A DNA stretch of 64,000 nucleotides from Dinoroseobacter sp049801095 (GTDB lineage: Bacteria > Pseudomonadota > Alphaproteobacteria > Rhodobacterales > Rhodobacteraceae). The stretch is taken from the NCBI RefSeq assembly GCF_049801095.1, contig NZ_JBNAGH010000009.1, positions 31,777 through 95,776 on the forward strand. Direction: 5' to 3'. Below are positions 17,192 to 25,582 of the stretch, one piece after another (position 1 is the stretch's first letter; each line of letters opens with the position of its first letter). Position numbers and translations under genes: made by a program. The notes below the pieces were generated by a model. The model was given only the letters and a program-made list of their open reading frames with translations. It did not search any database and was not told where the DNA came from.

Positions 17192-18175
17192 ATGATGACT
17201 GAGCAACGCGACGACGATACTACGTCCCCACAAAAACCGATTTGGCACAGCCCGGGTTGGGTAACTTCAGTTGTTGGCTTGCTTGGGATGTTTCTTACTG
17301 TTCCTGAAGTTGTTGGAGATTATTTATCGAAGCAACAAGATATTGAACTGGCTAAGCAGGAAGTTGCTGCAATGCAGGTTAGCAATGAGAATAATAAGCA
17401 GAATCTAGAGTTCAATATAGTTAACAATACGCTTGCACAGCAGGGATCTGAGCGTGTGTTTGTGTTGCGCTATCTTGCTAAGACGCTTGATGATGAAGAT
17501 GCTAAAGGCTGGGCTGAGGAGGAGGTCTCGCGACTTGAAAAGATCGCTGAGTTGGAGGCTGAATTGACAAAAACAGAAGTAGAGTTGATTGCTAGTCAGT
17601 CTTCAAATAAAAAAACTCCCAATGCATTTGAAGGTAGTTCCGGAGTTGAGGCGCTCCGGAACGAGGTGGTTCGTTTGCGAAACGAGGTTCAAAGGATGAA
17701 CTCGGTGGCAGGGATAGCCACTACCTCAAATCAATTAGAGCCGAATGGCACTGCAGTCGATGCGATTTGCTCTGCAGAGATCATGGTTGATGATTTTGAT
17801 GTAACCGTATTGGAGGAAACCAATAGTAACTTCATCTACCGCGCGGAGCTTAGAGCGCCTAATGAACTGCCAAGTGCATGCGCGTTAGTGCCGGTTATCA
17901 TAGATCGTTTTGGGACTGCGTGGATGCAAGATCATGGTTGGATCACACGTCTTGACGCGGACGGGTTTGGCAGGTCGGGATCAATATCGGTTTCTAAAAC
18001 CAGTTCCTATCCTCTCAGACTAAAGTACCATCTATTGAGAGAGGACGCCCTGCGCCCATTGCTAAGAACTTCTCGGTTTCGTTTTTCAGCGCTAAGCAGG
18101 CAAAGCCAGATCGCGCACGCGGGATTTGAGTGCGAACTATCAGACACAGAACCACATGTTACGTGCTGGCAGTAA
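17192..18175 (+). CDS. Hypothetical membrane-anchored coiled-coil protein
   Basis: 327 residues. One N-terminal hydrophobic segment (VTSVVGLLGMFLTVPEVVGD, about residues 24-43) anchors it. Residues 50-165 are rich in heptad-like E/L/K stretches (EEEVSRLEKIAELEAELTKT, and VEALRNEVVRLRNEVQRM), a clear coiled coil. Residues 190-327 form a globular domain with four cysteines. The start could be either of two adjacent ATGs (17192 or 17195) and lacks a good ribosome binding site. I recognise no family. It is AT-rich cargo followed directly by a decayed IS. Confidence 0.6.
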   Translation: MMTEQRDDDTTSPQKPIWHSPGWVTSVVGLLGMFLTVPEVVGDYLSKQQDIELAKQEVAAMQVSNENNKQNLEFNIVNNTLAQQGSERVFVLRYLAKTLDDEDAKGWAEEEVSRLEKIAELEAELTKTEVELIASQSSNKKTPNAFEGSSGVEALRNEVVRLRNEVQRMNSVAGIATTSNQLEPNGTAVDAICSAEIMVDDFDVTVLEETNSNFIYRAELRAPNELPSACALVPVIIDRFGTAWMQDHGWITRLDADGFGRSGSISVSKTSSYPLRLKYHLLREDALRPLLRTSRFRFSALSRQSQIAHAGFECELSDTEPHVTCWQ

Positions 18176-18183
18176 AAGATCAT

Positions 18184-19027
18184 CTAGCCTCAGGACTCAT
18201 TCTTGCTTCATAGCCAGAACATGAACGTCGCGGCCAAGGCGATGGCTGAGAGGAGGACCTCGGGCAGCGGTCATACCGTGTCGCGCATCGGCGCCAATCC
18301 TTGAGCCTTCCGAAAATGATCTTGATGTGATTGCGAGGCTTGTACCGGCGTTTGTCGTGTCGCACGGGGGTCTTGCGTTTCTTGCGGCCGGGAATGCAGG
18401 TCCGTATCCCCTTGTCTTTCAAAGCTTCTCTAAACCAATCGGCTTCGCATACTCGATCTCCGAGCAGCCATTCCGCGCTTGGCAGAGAGCTGAGCAGCGC
18501 CCGTGCGCCGGTGCAATCGCTGACTTGTCCTGCCGTGACGAACAGGTCGAGAGGACCACCTTGGTTATCGCAAGTGGAGGGTAGCTTTGTGTTCATGCCA
18601 CCCTTGGTACGGCCAATCAGGCGGGCACGCCCCCTTTTTTGACACCAATACTGGTCGCTCTTCGGTGAGCCTTCTGATACGTTGCGTCGATCGTTACGGT
18701 CTTCTTTTCGCCGCGCTCGGCGCCCAGGCCAACCATCATTCGGGCAAAGACACCCTTGTTGCTCTACCGCTTGCAGCGGTTGTAGAGTGTCTTGTGCAGA
18801 CCGTACTCCCTCGGCGCGTCCCGCCACCGCAAGCGGTTGCAGTTTATGAAATTGATCACGCTTAGGGCACGTCGGTTGTCGACACGTGGCCTGCCTTGGG
18901 ATTTGCGAAAGAAGGGTACTAGGCGCGCCATCCGGGCGTCGTTCAGCCAGAAGAGATCAGACATATTACTGCTCGCATTTCGAACGGCGATTCACGCCGT
19001 GCCTCTGAAATCAATGGATCCAGACAC
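18184..19027 (-). pseudogene. Decayed IS5-family element and transposase remnant
   Basis: It is related to the intact IS at 11234 but in the opposite orientation. One segment (18764-18964) encodes the start MSDLFWLNDARMARLVPFF; another (within 18180-18827) encodes GRTKGGMNTKL, LLGDRVCEADWFR and FGRLKDWRR. Frameshifts separate them, and a further shift spoils the C-terminus. The inverted repeats are degraded: CCTCAGGACTCAT at the left against the right end near 19027. The limits are approximate. It cannot make active transposase. Confidence 0.82.
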
Positions 19028-19321
19028 TCGCAACTGGGCAACAGCGCCTCAATCAACTTCTGCTATCTCAATCAGGGCCTTGACCTTACACTGATGCAGC
19101 GGAGGACCGCTTTCCGCCCCTATGACGGATGCTGCGGTTTCTATAGATGAGCCGATTTGGCTCAGAGCAGACATTTTCTGCAGCTGCACGCCGCGACTAT
19201 TCCACATCTATGGAGAAGCGTGTCGCACCTAGAGATAACGACGTCGACATGTCACCGATATGAAAAAGTTGGGCCGTTCCGCAATTGCGGTGCGCCTGTG
19301 AGATCTCCCAGAGAAATAGTT

Positions 19322-19531
19322 TTACTCAAACCACCCTTTCGCGACGTTTGACTTGAAGGGTGTTGTCCTCTTTTGCGCGCCAGTTACTTCGCGCACAGAG
19401 TAAGCTAAGATGCTGCTGAGTTCTTTGGCCACGCCGAGTGGAACGTCTTTGCCAGCTTCAGTGGCGTTGGTCTTCAGGCGTTTCAGCCCTGCTTTGTGAT
19501 CCTTGAGCCCAAGTTTGTCTTTGCGCGCCAT
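19322..19531 (-). CDS. Small basic hypothetical protein
   Basis: 69 residues from the ATG at 19531, with AAGGA eight bases upstream. The sequence is lysine-rich (MARKDKLGLKDHKAGLKRLK) and ends in KRTTPFKSNVAKGWFE. It follows a terminator-like hairpin and is probably transcribed separately from the mobilization genes. The charge suggests DNA or RNA binding, but I recognise no family. Confidence 0.5.
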   Translation of the reverse strand: MARKDKLGLKDHKAGLKRLKTNATEAGKDVPLGVAKELSSILAYSVREVTGAQKRTTPFKSNVAKGWFE

Positions 19532-19636
19532 GGCCAGTTCCTTTTGAGATATGCGTATGTGCAGATCATCGCAAGACGCTGTTTTTGTTTCAATAAAATC
19601 GTACCGACCATGTTGACCATTCCGAACCTGGTACAA

Positions 19637-19664
19637 AAAAGATGGCCTTCTAGGGCCATCTTTT
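19637..19664. terminator. Intrinsic terminator, both strands
   Basis: AAAAGATGGCC (19637-19647) pairs with GGCCATCTTTT (19654-19664) around a 6-base loop, with A and T runs on the two outer sides, so it can end transcription in either direction. It lies 17 bases past the stop of the primase-like gene and ends that minus-strand operon. Confidence 0.8.
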
Positions 19665-19680
19665 CTTGCCACGCTGGGCA

Positions 19681-20214
19681 CTAAGCTTCCCATTTCGGCG
19701 GAAGCTTTGCCTCCGTGATGCCGATATAGCCTGCCAACGTGCCGGTCTCAGAGCGGATCGGGACGGCCACGGTGCCGCGCAACGTGCCCCGCGGGGCGTA
19801 GCCAATGCCCAACATCTCGGCATCGGATGCTTCCAGCCCCAGCGCTCCTACCGCCGGATGGTCTGGCTGGAGATAGTCGAGGGGGCGGAAGCCACGTCCC
19901 GCGCCCCTCTCTGGCGAGGGCTTTTGGGCCTTCTCCAGTGGCTCTGTACCCGCGAGGAATTGTGCAGCCTCCTTCACGTCGCAGTCATGGACGAGCTGAA
20001 CCAACGCCAGCACGTCGCCGCCTTCTTGTTTCCCGAAGGAATACCAGACGCCTTTGCTTGGCGTTACAGCGAGCGCTCTCGGGCCACCCTCCCCCGATGG
20101 GCATGGGCCTCGTAGGCTTTGACCCGCTTTCTTGAGAATGAGGCCCAGTCGTTCTGCGACCTCTGCAAAGGGGTTTGCGGCTTTGACCGCCTCAAAATCG
20201 ACGAATGTAGACAC
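19681..20214 (-). CDS. CHC2/primase-like DNA-binding protein
   Basis: 177 residues from a GTG at 20214, chosen because AAAGGAG lies six bases upstream. The N-terminal 80 residues match the zinc-finger region of DnaG-type primases: AERLGLILKKAGQSLRGPCP, then VWYSFGKQEGGDVLALVQLV. The usual second cysteine pair is replaced (FGKQ), so zinc binding is doubtful. A short TOPRIM-N-like segment follows (LGIGYAPRGTLRGTVAVPI), without a catalytic TOPRIM. It may help primer synthesis or ssDNA handling during element transfer or replication. Its neighbour upstream is the Replication-Relaxation gene. Confidence 0.7.
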   Translation of the reverse strand: MSTFVDFEAVKAANPFAEVAERLGLILKKAGQSLRGPCPSGEGGPRALAVTPSKGVWYSFGKQEGGDVLALVQLVHDCDVKEAAQFLAGTEPLEKAQKPSPERGAGRGFRPLDYLQPDHPAVGALGLEASDAEMLGIGYAPRGTLRGTVAVPIRSETGTLAGYIGITEAKLPPKWEA

Positions 20215-20276
20215 CACGGTCTCCTTTCTGAAGGACATCCGTGCCGTATTGTAACACGCCGTCTCGACGCCCTAGC

Positions 20277-21257
20277 TCATGCGCGTTTGCGCAGGGACGA
20301 AGCGTTGATCTGCTCTGGTGGCAAGCCGATGCGAAGCCACGGCGCGTCGAGAATGTCCGGCAAGATCGGTACATCGCTGTCTTGCACGACCGGCATCCAA
20401 TGGCCCAAAAACAGGTGGCTCTGTGCGACCACGCTGCGTGCCACCTGGAACTTGTTCTCGATCTGCTTTGGCGTTGGTGCGACTATCAGAACGCGCATGT
20501 TGCCGATGCCCAGCCTCGCGTAGACCTGCCGCCAGTCCACGTCGCGATAGGCTTTGATCTTCTTCCGTGTCGAGTTCTGTTTTGAGCGCAAATCGTCATC
20601 GTCAAAGCGACTGTTGGCCTTGTTGTGCTCCGCCTCGAGGGCGAAGAACGCGCGCTTGCTGTCTTGATACTCAAGCCCCACGACCCCGTCCGGAACGACC
20701 GTGTAGGGCATGATCTCTTTGGTTTTTCGCTCGGTGTAGACCGACTTGCGCGGGAAGATGAACGGACTGTCCCCTTCCCCGTTGGCATAGATCTCTTCCG
20801 CTGAGATCAGGCGGATCCCAGCGGCGTCCGCTCCGGCTTTGAGGTTCGACAGCAGATCAATCGTCATCATCGAATGATCCCACTCGCGGCTCAAATTGAT
20901 GTCGAGCCCGCCGCCCAAGAACAAATATCGCGGTGGCAGATCGCGACCGGACAGGGTCTCGTATCCTCTCGGCAAAAGGTAATAGGTGTCGTGCTCGTAG
21001 AGCCCGCAGAGGCGCTTTTCGATCAGCCCGTGATCGAAGAGCAATCGCAGTGAGTGGGACAATCCGCGCGCGTGCCGATGCGGCAGGTGCATCGCAATGT
21101 GATGCGAGCGCAGCGCTTTGAACTGATAGATCAGTTCCAAAACCTCATACATGGTCGGGGCCATGGTGAGGGCGGATTTGGGGGGAACACGTTTGAACCG
21201 AGGCTTGCGCATACCTTCTTGATGGGTGCTGCGCGCGCCCGCGTCAAAGGTCAGCAT
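20277..21257 (-). CDS. Replication-Relaxation family protein
   Basis: 326 residues from the ATG at 21257 (a TTG at 21308 is in frame but less likely). The N-terminal winged helix is visible as LELIYQFKALRSHHIAMHLP followed by SHSLRLLFDHGLIEKRL. The rest has the conserved acidic centre of this family (WDHSMMTIDLLSNLK, then VPDGVVGLEYQ and FFALEAEHNKANS), which resembles a nuclease-like core. These proteins accompany mobilization ATPases on plasmids and islands and are thought to act at the origin for transfer or replication. It starts just after the broken ATPase gene. Confidence 0.8.
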   Translation of the reverse strand: MLTFDAGARSTHQEGMRKPRFKRVPPKSALTMAPTMYEVLELIYQFKALRSHHIAMHLPHRHARGLSHSLRLLFDHGLIEKRLCGLYEHDTYYLLPRGYETLSGRDLPPRYLFLGGGLDINLSREWDHSMMTIDLLSNLKAGADAAGIRLISAEEIYANGEGDSPFIFPRKSVYTERKTKEIMPYTVVPDGVVGLEYQDSKRAFFALEAEHNKANSRFDDDDLRSKQNSTRKKIKAYRDVDWRQVYARLGIGNMRVLIVAPTPKQIENKFQVARSVVAQSHLFLGHWMPVVQDSDVPILPDILDAPWLRIGLPPEQINASSLRKRA

Positions 21258-21311
21258 GATGTCCGGTGGTGAGCGATGGGTCGGATAAACACCTATGCAG
21301 TATAGCAAAAA

Positions 21312-21791
21312 TCAGTCGAGATTTTGCGGGCCGTCGGGATCGATGTCCTTTTTCGGCTTGGACGCATGCTTGGGCGGGTCTTCCTTATCTGCTTGAGTAC
21401 TCTCTTCCTCATCATCCCAATAGGTCTCGAAGTCTGGCTCTTCGCTTTCTGGCTTAGACGGTGCATCGGTCTTCTCTGTCGGATCGTAGTGGTACGCACT
21501 GAGGCACATTTCCTTGAGCGTCTCGATGTCTTCCGGCTCCGCAGCGATCCGCGCTTCGAGCTGGCCAGGCGTGACTTTGTATGTCCCTGCGCCCTCGTGC
21601 TTGACCCAGGCCGCGAAGGTCAGCGGCGGCACGCCTCGGATGGTCTCACCGTCTGTGTCCATCTCGCGGGCCAGTTTGGTCGCGTCCTGCGCGCTCACGC
21701 CGCCCGCAAATTTGATCGACGTCAGCGAATGCATCATCCGGTCGATCCCCGCCCGCTCCAACTGGTCGAGCTCCTGGCATGCCGTCACCAT
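21312..21791 (-). pseudogene. C-terminal part of coupling-type ATPase, cut off by TGA
   Basis: 159 codons that continue in the same frame directly after the stop at 21792-21794. The opening residues MVTACQELDQLERAG match the segment that normally follows GRKRG in conjugation ATPases, and FAGGVSAQDATKLAREM is also typical. The rest is an acidic low-complexity tail. TGA directly followed by ATG could allow reinitiation, giving a separate fragment. I judge it to be the lost 3' part of the gene above it. Confidence 0.75.
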
Positions 21792-23357
21792 TCAAAGCCC
21801 CCGCTTTCTCCCCTGCTCATAGAGCCGCCGGATGATCGGGCTGTCCGAGAGATACTCCTGGGCCTCGTCGAGATAGAGATACACCCGATCCTTGGTTTCC
21901 GGTCGCGCCAGGATCTCGATGGCAATCTGAGCGAAGCAATACTTGCCAAAAAGCTGCGCGCCCTCGTCGCCCAGAACCCCTTGCGCAGTGTTGATCAGAA
22001 TGATCCGGCGATCCCGAATGGCCTGGGGGATGTCCACCTTGCTGGTCGGTGCATTGAACATGCCCTTCAACGTCCGGCTTTCCATAAGCGTGAAGAGCCG
22101 TCGCGCCACCTCCTGACGGGTCGTGCGATAGCTTTGGCTCGCGCTTTTGTCCTTGGGGCTGCAAAGCTGGGTCGTGACAAACTTCTGCGATGTCTCGTCA
22201 AGCGCATCCAGGTGCGCGGCATAGGCGTCATAGCCGTCCTGCAGGATCTCAAGCGCCGTGTCGAAGTTGGCGTTGGGGATGACCATCAAGAACCGCGACA
22301 GGAACCGATAAAGCGTCGATTGCGTGGTGGTGAGGGCGGTCTCGCGGGCTGCGAACATATGCTCATACAGGGCAACGGCTGTTCGCACTTTCGGCTCGTC
22401 CTCGGGGCGGTCGGTGCGGCCAATGGAGAAGGCGCTGAGCGCCAGCGGGTGCCGGATATTGCCACCGTCCAGATACATGATCCGATCCCAGGACACGACA
22501 TGCAGGAGCTTTTCCAGCATCGCGCCCTGGCTGTCGATGACGATCACACAAGCGTCGTCTTCTTCAAAATCCTTGAGCAACATCTGCTGAAGGCACTGTG
22601 TCTTGCCGTGGCCAGTGCCTGCCACGATCATATGATGCTGGGTGCGCAGGTGATGCGGGATCTCGATGTTGTCGTCGAACACCATCTCGCGCATCATCGT
22701 CAGGGGTGTGCCTTTGAGATACGCGCCGATAATATCGGTGCCAGTATAGTCGCGCGGTGCCACTTGCTTTTGCAGCGCATAGTTTTCGTCGAGCCGCTTT
22801 GTGACATTGGGCAACAGCGCCCGCTCGTCCTCGAAGGTCTCAACGGCGGTGTAGATCACAACCGCCACGGTCTCATTGGTCACGGGCCGATTGCACAGTT
22901 CAGCCACACGGCAAATGTGGCTCAACCGGCGTTCAAAGTCAGCGGGCGAGACCTGGTTCAGGAAGTCCCGATACCGCCCGCCTTCGATGGTGTTGCACAG
23001 CTCCGGCGGCTCTGGCGGATAGGTGTCCAGCCCCTCGAAGCGCACCAGCTCAAGGGCGATCTCAGTTTGCGTTTGGATGTTTGGGTCAAGATCGCCCTCG
23101 TCCCCCAGCCGGTCGGCCATGAAGGCGGGAATGTCGATGGCGGTGAACTTCGACTGCACCGCGCGGTAGAGCTGCCAGGTGCGCTCTTTGGCTTGCTTCT
23201 CCAGCGCTGTTGGCGACTTCGTCGCTTGCCAGTAGATCGCATAGCCGATGGCACCAGGGATCGCAGCAACAGCAACCACTGATCCCATCGCGACGACAGC
23301 AAAGGTCAGCAAGGCCAGCACTGCTGCTCCCAGGATCAGCCCCAGGGTGTCATCCAT
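21792..23357 (-). CDS. Type IV coupling protein-like ATPase, N-terminal part
   Basis: 521 residues. The first 40 hold two membrane segments (LGLILGAAVLALLTFAVVAM and VAVAAIPGAIGYAIYW). The ATPase core has Walker A VAGTGHGKTQ (near 245), Walker B CVIVIDSQGA and a late YLYLDEAQEYLSD with DE. Coupling proteins feed DNA-relaxase complexes to a transfer channel. Reading stops at TGA after GRKRGL, in the middle of the conserved C-terminal ATPase region; a single G-to-T change of GGA would explain it. The start overlaps the stop of the gene upstream (TGATG). Confidence 0.8.
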   Translation of the reverse strand: MDDTLGLILGAAVLALLTFAVVAMGSVVAVAAIPGAIGYAIYWQATKSPTALEKQAKERTWQLYRAVQSKFTAIDIPAFMADRLGDEGDLDPNIQTQTEIALELVRFEGLDTYPPEPPELCNTIEGGRYRDFLNQVSPADFERRLSHICRVAELCNRPVTNETVAVVIYTAVETFEDERALLPNVTKRLDENYALQKQVAPRDYTGTDIIGAYLKGTPLTMMREMVFDDNIEIPHHLRTQHHMIVAGTGHGKTQCLQQMLLKDFEEDDACVIVIDSQGAMLEKLLHVVSWDRIMYLDGGNIRHPLALSAFSIGRTDRPEDEPKVRTAVALYEHMFAARETALTTTQSTLYRFLSRFLMVIPNANFDTALEILQDGYDAYAAHLDALDETSQKFVTTQLCSPKDKSASQSYRTTRQEVARRLFTLMESRTLKGMFNAPTSKVDIPQAIRDRRIILINTAQGVLGDEGAQLFGKYCFAQIAIEILARPETKDRVYLYLDEAQEYLSDSPIIRRLYEQGRKRGL

Positions 23358-23695
23358 CAGAGTTCAAATTCGCCGGTTTCGTCTGTTGTTACGTCTTCAA
23401 GGGTTGCCTTGAGGTTTGCCGCTGCCGATTTGAAGTTTCTCGCATGATCGTTGGCGCTCAATTTGTTGAATGCGTCGGCAGACACGGGTCTGGTTGTGAT
23501 TTGCTCGATTGAATAATTGAAATCCTCAACATCACCGCGTTGGGGCACTGCCAAGGCAATACGGGACCCGATACCACCTTCAGCTATGATGGCTTTCTCC
23601 TCTTCGGACAGCGTCAGTGTCATTGTGGTTGTCCATTCTCTCTTGCCGCCCAATAGCCCGGCTTTGCGGGTCTCTTGCGTGATCGAAACTTTCAC
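23357..23695 (-). CDS. Hypothetical protein of the mobilization operon
   Basis: 112 residues from a GTG at 23695, with GGAG eight bases upstream. It is polar and probably cytoplasmic (MKVSITQETRKAGLLGGKRE, EEEKAIIAEGGIGSRIAL). It overlaps the ATPase genes at both ends, so it is a tightly coupled member of the operon. I recognise no family; a partner or regulator of the ATPases is a reasonable guess. Confidence 0.62.
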   Translation of the reverse strand: MKVSITQETRKAGLLGGKREWTTTMTLTLSEEEKAIIAEGGIGSRIALAVPQRGDVEDFNYSIEQITTRPVSADAFNKLSANDHARNFKSAAANLKATLEDVTTDETGEFEL

Positions 23696-23697
23696 GG

Positions 23698-24693
23698 TCA
23701 AATCTCCAGTGGAATAGTGACCCCATCGGGTCGTAATTTATCAAATGGTATTTCACGGTAGGAATGGTTCGGCAGCCGATCAAGAGAAACCTTCGAATGG
23801 TTGGGCGGCATGTGCGGCGACAGCACATCGGCATCCTCGCGCGACACGCGGAAGAGGTATTGCGCGTCAGTGTTGCCCAGCAATGCATCAAACAGACCCG
23901 GATCGAGCTGCTTGCTGTTCTGGATAGCCACGGTTGCCGATAGCCCATACCGGCTCGAACTGACCAGGGTATTGTGAACCGTATCGTGGGCGTAAAGGTG
24001 GGCGTCGTCGATATAGATGTCGTAGGGACGTGGATCGTTGCGCTCCAACAAGAGCTGCGTGAGGTAGGACAGGATCAGCGAGCCGATGAGTTTCGCCTTG
24101 GCCTTGCCGTAGAGCCGCACGGGCAAACGCACATGGAGCACCTGATCGTCGAGGAAATCTGATAGGCAGATCCCCTTCTTGTTCACCGACAGCATGCGCC
24201 GGATGCGCGGATCGGACAGCAGGCTGTAGAACTTGTTGAGTGTGCTCGACACCTCTTGGCGTTGTTGTGCCGGGTTGAGATCCTCGAAGTCGGCCCAGAA
24301 CTTGGCCGTGACCTCATCGGAATAGTAAAGCGTCGACCGGTACTGTCTGTCGGTCAGCAGCTTGAGGATGTCCGATAGATTGCGCGCATTCTCGATCAGC
24401 GCAGCTGCCGAGAACAGCAGGAACATGTCCATCGTGGGTGTGGTCATCCCGGCATAGTCCCAAGCGCTCTTGGTGGTCCCCTGGAAGAGTGTCGCCGCCA
24501 GCGCAGGCTCAATCGGCTCACGCAGGGGGTTCCAGCGCTTGGTCGCGGGATCAATGAGTGTGCCAGGAAGCGTCAGCCCATGCGCGTCGAAAAAGCAAAC
24601 GCCGTGTCTTCTGGCGATGCTGTCCGTCATCATCTCGACGAGCAGGGACGTCTTGCCCGTGCCATGCGCGCCGATGAGCATCCGATGCGCCAT
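23698..24693 (-). CDS. Conjugation/coupling-type P-loop ATPase (second)
   Basis: 331 residues. Walker A LIGAHGTGKTS is almost at the N-terminus, with HGVCFFDAHG as a second strand motif and YDIYIDDAHLYAHDTVHN as Walker B. The end reads like TraG/VirD4-type arms (ATVAIQNSKQLDPGLFDALL, and LFRVSREDADVLSPHMP). No membrane segment is present, unlike its partner at 21792. Two different coupling-type ATPases in one operon suggests a paired system. No ribosome binding site is visible because an inverted repeat covers the start codon. Confidence 0.75.
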   Translation of the reverse strand: MAHRMLIGAHGTGKTSLLVEMMTDSIARRHGVCFFDAHGLTLPGTLIDPATKRWNPLREPIEPALAATLFQGTTKSAWDYAGMTTPTMDMFLLFSAAALIENARNLSDILKLLTDRQYRSTLYYSDEVTAKFWADFEDLNPAQQRQEVSSTLNKFYSLLSDPRIRRMLSVNKKGICLSDFLDDQVLHVRLPVRLYGKAKAKLIGSLILSYLTQLLLERNDPRPYDIYIDDAHLYAHDTVHNTLVSSSRYGLSATVAIQNSKQLDPGLFDALLGNTDAQYLFRVSREDADVLSPHMPPNHSKVSLDRLPNHSYREIPFDKLRPDGVTIPLEI

Positions 24694-24762
24694 AACGGTA
24701 GCATACCAGTCCCCCGCCCCGTGTGCGGTGACCAGTCGGGGGCTGCAGGCAAGCTACCGTTA
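24693..24762. promoter_or_regulatory. Inverted repeat over the ATPase start codon
   Basis: TAACGGTAGC (24693-24702) and GCTACCGTTA (24753-24762) are perfect complements around a GC-rich region that itself holds CCCCCG and CGGGGG halves. The left arm begins on the first base of the ATPase start codon. It could be an operator or an RNA hairpin that hides the start. The ACCGT core resembles the iteron half site at 26561-26652. Confidence 0.5.
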
Positions 24763-24849
24763 AAGAGCATCCACCGGGAATTGTATCAGGTCGGGGGTAA
24801 AGGACAGTTTATGTGTGGTGGCCAGCATCTCCGCTGGAACCGTGTCCGC

Positions 24850-24948
24850 TCAACTGTGTCGTCTGGCGCTGCTGCGCCATGACCCAATGGGTTTTGGTTT
24901 TATGCCATAAAGGCATTGGGTCATGGCGCATGCCTGACGACCAGTTGA
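24850..24948. repeat. Large inverted repeat, candidate oriT or replication site
   Basis: A 17-bp perfect repeat, TGCGCCATGACCCAATG (24873-24889) and CATTGGGTCATGGCGCA (24914-24930), surrounds a 24-base spacer. Outside it the sequences CAACTG..TCGTC.GGC on the left and GCC.GACGA..AGTTG on the right extend the match imperfectly. The spacer holds the small palindrome TTTATGCCATAAA. It lies between the start of the mobilization operon and the end of the DUF3768 gene, a usual place for oriT. No nic site can be named. Confidence 0.55.
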
Positions 24949-25126
24949 TGCGGAATGGTGTTGTATGAGGCCGTATGTTCGAAAGTGGTGACGTGCTTTC
25001 AGACATGGAAACAGAAGGAATGCGCGAAGGCACGTCTGTTTGCAGGCGTCCAAGCCTGGTGATTGCGGGTGTCCAATCCCGCGACCCAAACAAAAAACAT
25101 CCCCCGGCGGTGGCCGAGGGATGGGA

Positions 25127-25474
25127 TCAGTATTCCGATGCGAGCATGATGGTCAGCACGCGCTTGGTCTGCGACAGATCTGTCGGCTCCGGCGTGCCAT
25201 AGCGCAGATCAGTGTCGTAAAGATCGATCTTCCAAAAACAGGTCTCGCCTTCAAATGCGAAGGAGCCGAAGTCATGCGCGCCGTAAGGATCATTGTCAGA
25301 GCTGAACTGATCGAAGCCTTGCACGATAGCGAGCACGTCGAGCGGTGCTTTGTTGGTCTCTTCAATCAGGCCCGCGATGCCCTGGGTCATGAGCCACTGG
25401 CCGGGGATGTTGGGCTTACCTGCCCGGAAGTCGTCATTCGCTTGTCGAATGATCGCGGTGTCATCGTCTGACAT
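25127..25474 (-). CDS. DUF3768 family protein
   Basis: 115 residues from the ATG at 25474 with GAGGA upstream. The family signature is clear: VQGFDQFSSDNDPYGAHDFG, then FWKIDLYDTDLRYG and VLTIMLASEY at the C-terminus. The family is widespread on alphaproteobacterial plasmids and integrated elements and has no known function. It is the gene after the AlpA regulator on the same strand. Confidence 0.85.
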   Translation of the reverse strand: MSDDDTAIIRQANDDFRAGKPNIPGQWLMTQGIAGLIEETNKAPLDVLAIVQGFDQFSSDNDPYGAHDFGSFAFEGETCFWKIDLYDTDLRYGTPEPTDLSQTKRVLTIMLASEY

Positions 25475-25582
25475 GGATGTCCTCACTGTCTCGATGCGTC
25501 CGACCATTCGGGCGCATCGATCTGGTGACGACACGAAGCATTCAGAGAATGGGGGACGGTTGGACCCGCCCCCCACGCCCCG

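Noticed and set aside
21792..21794. TGA read as selenocysteine
   Set aside because: The residue at this place in the family is not a catalytic cysteine, there is no visible SECIS-like hairpin, and a simple GGA-to-TGA change explains it.
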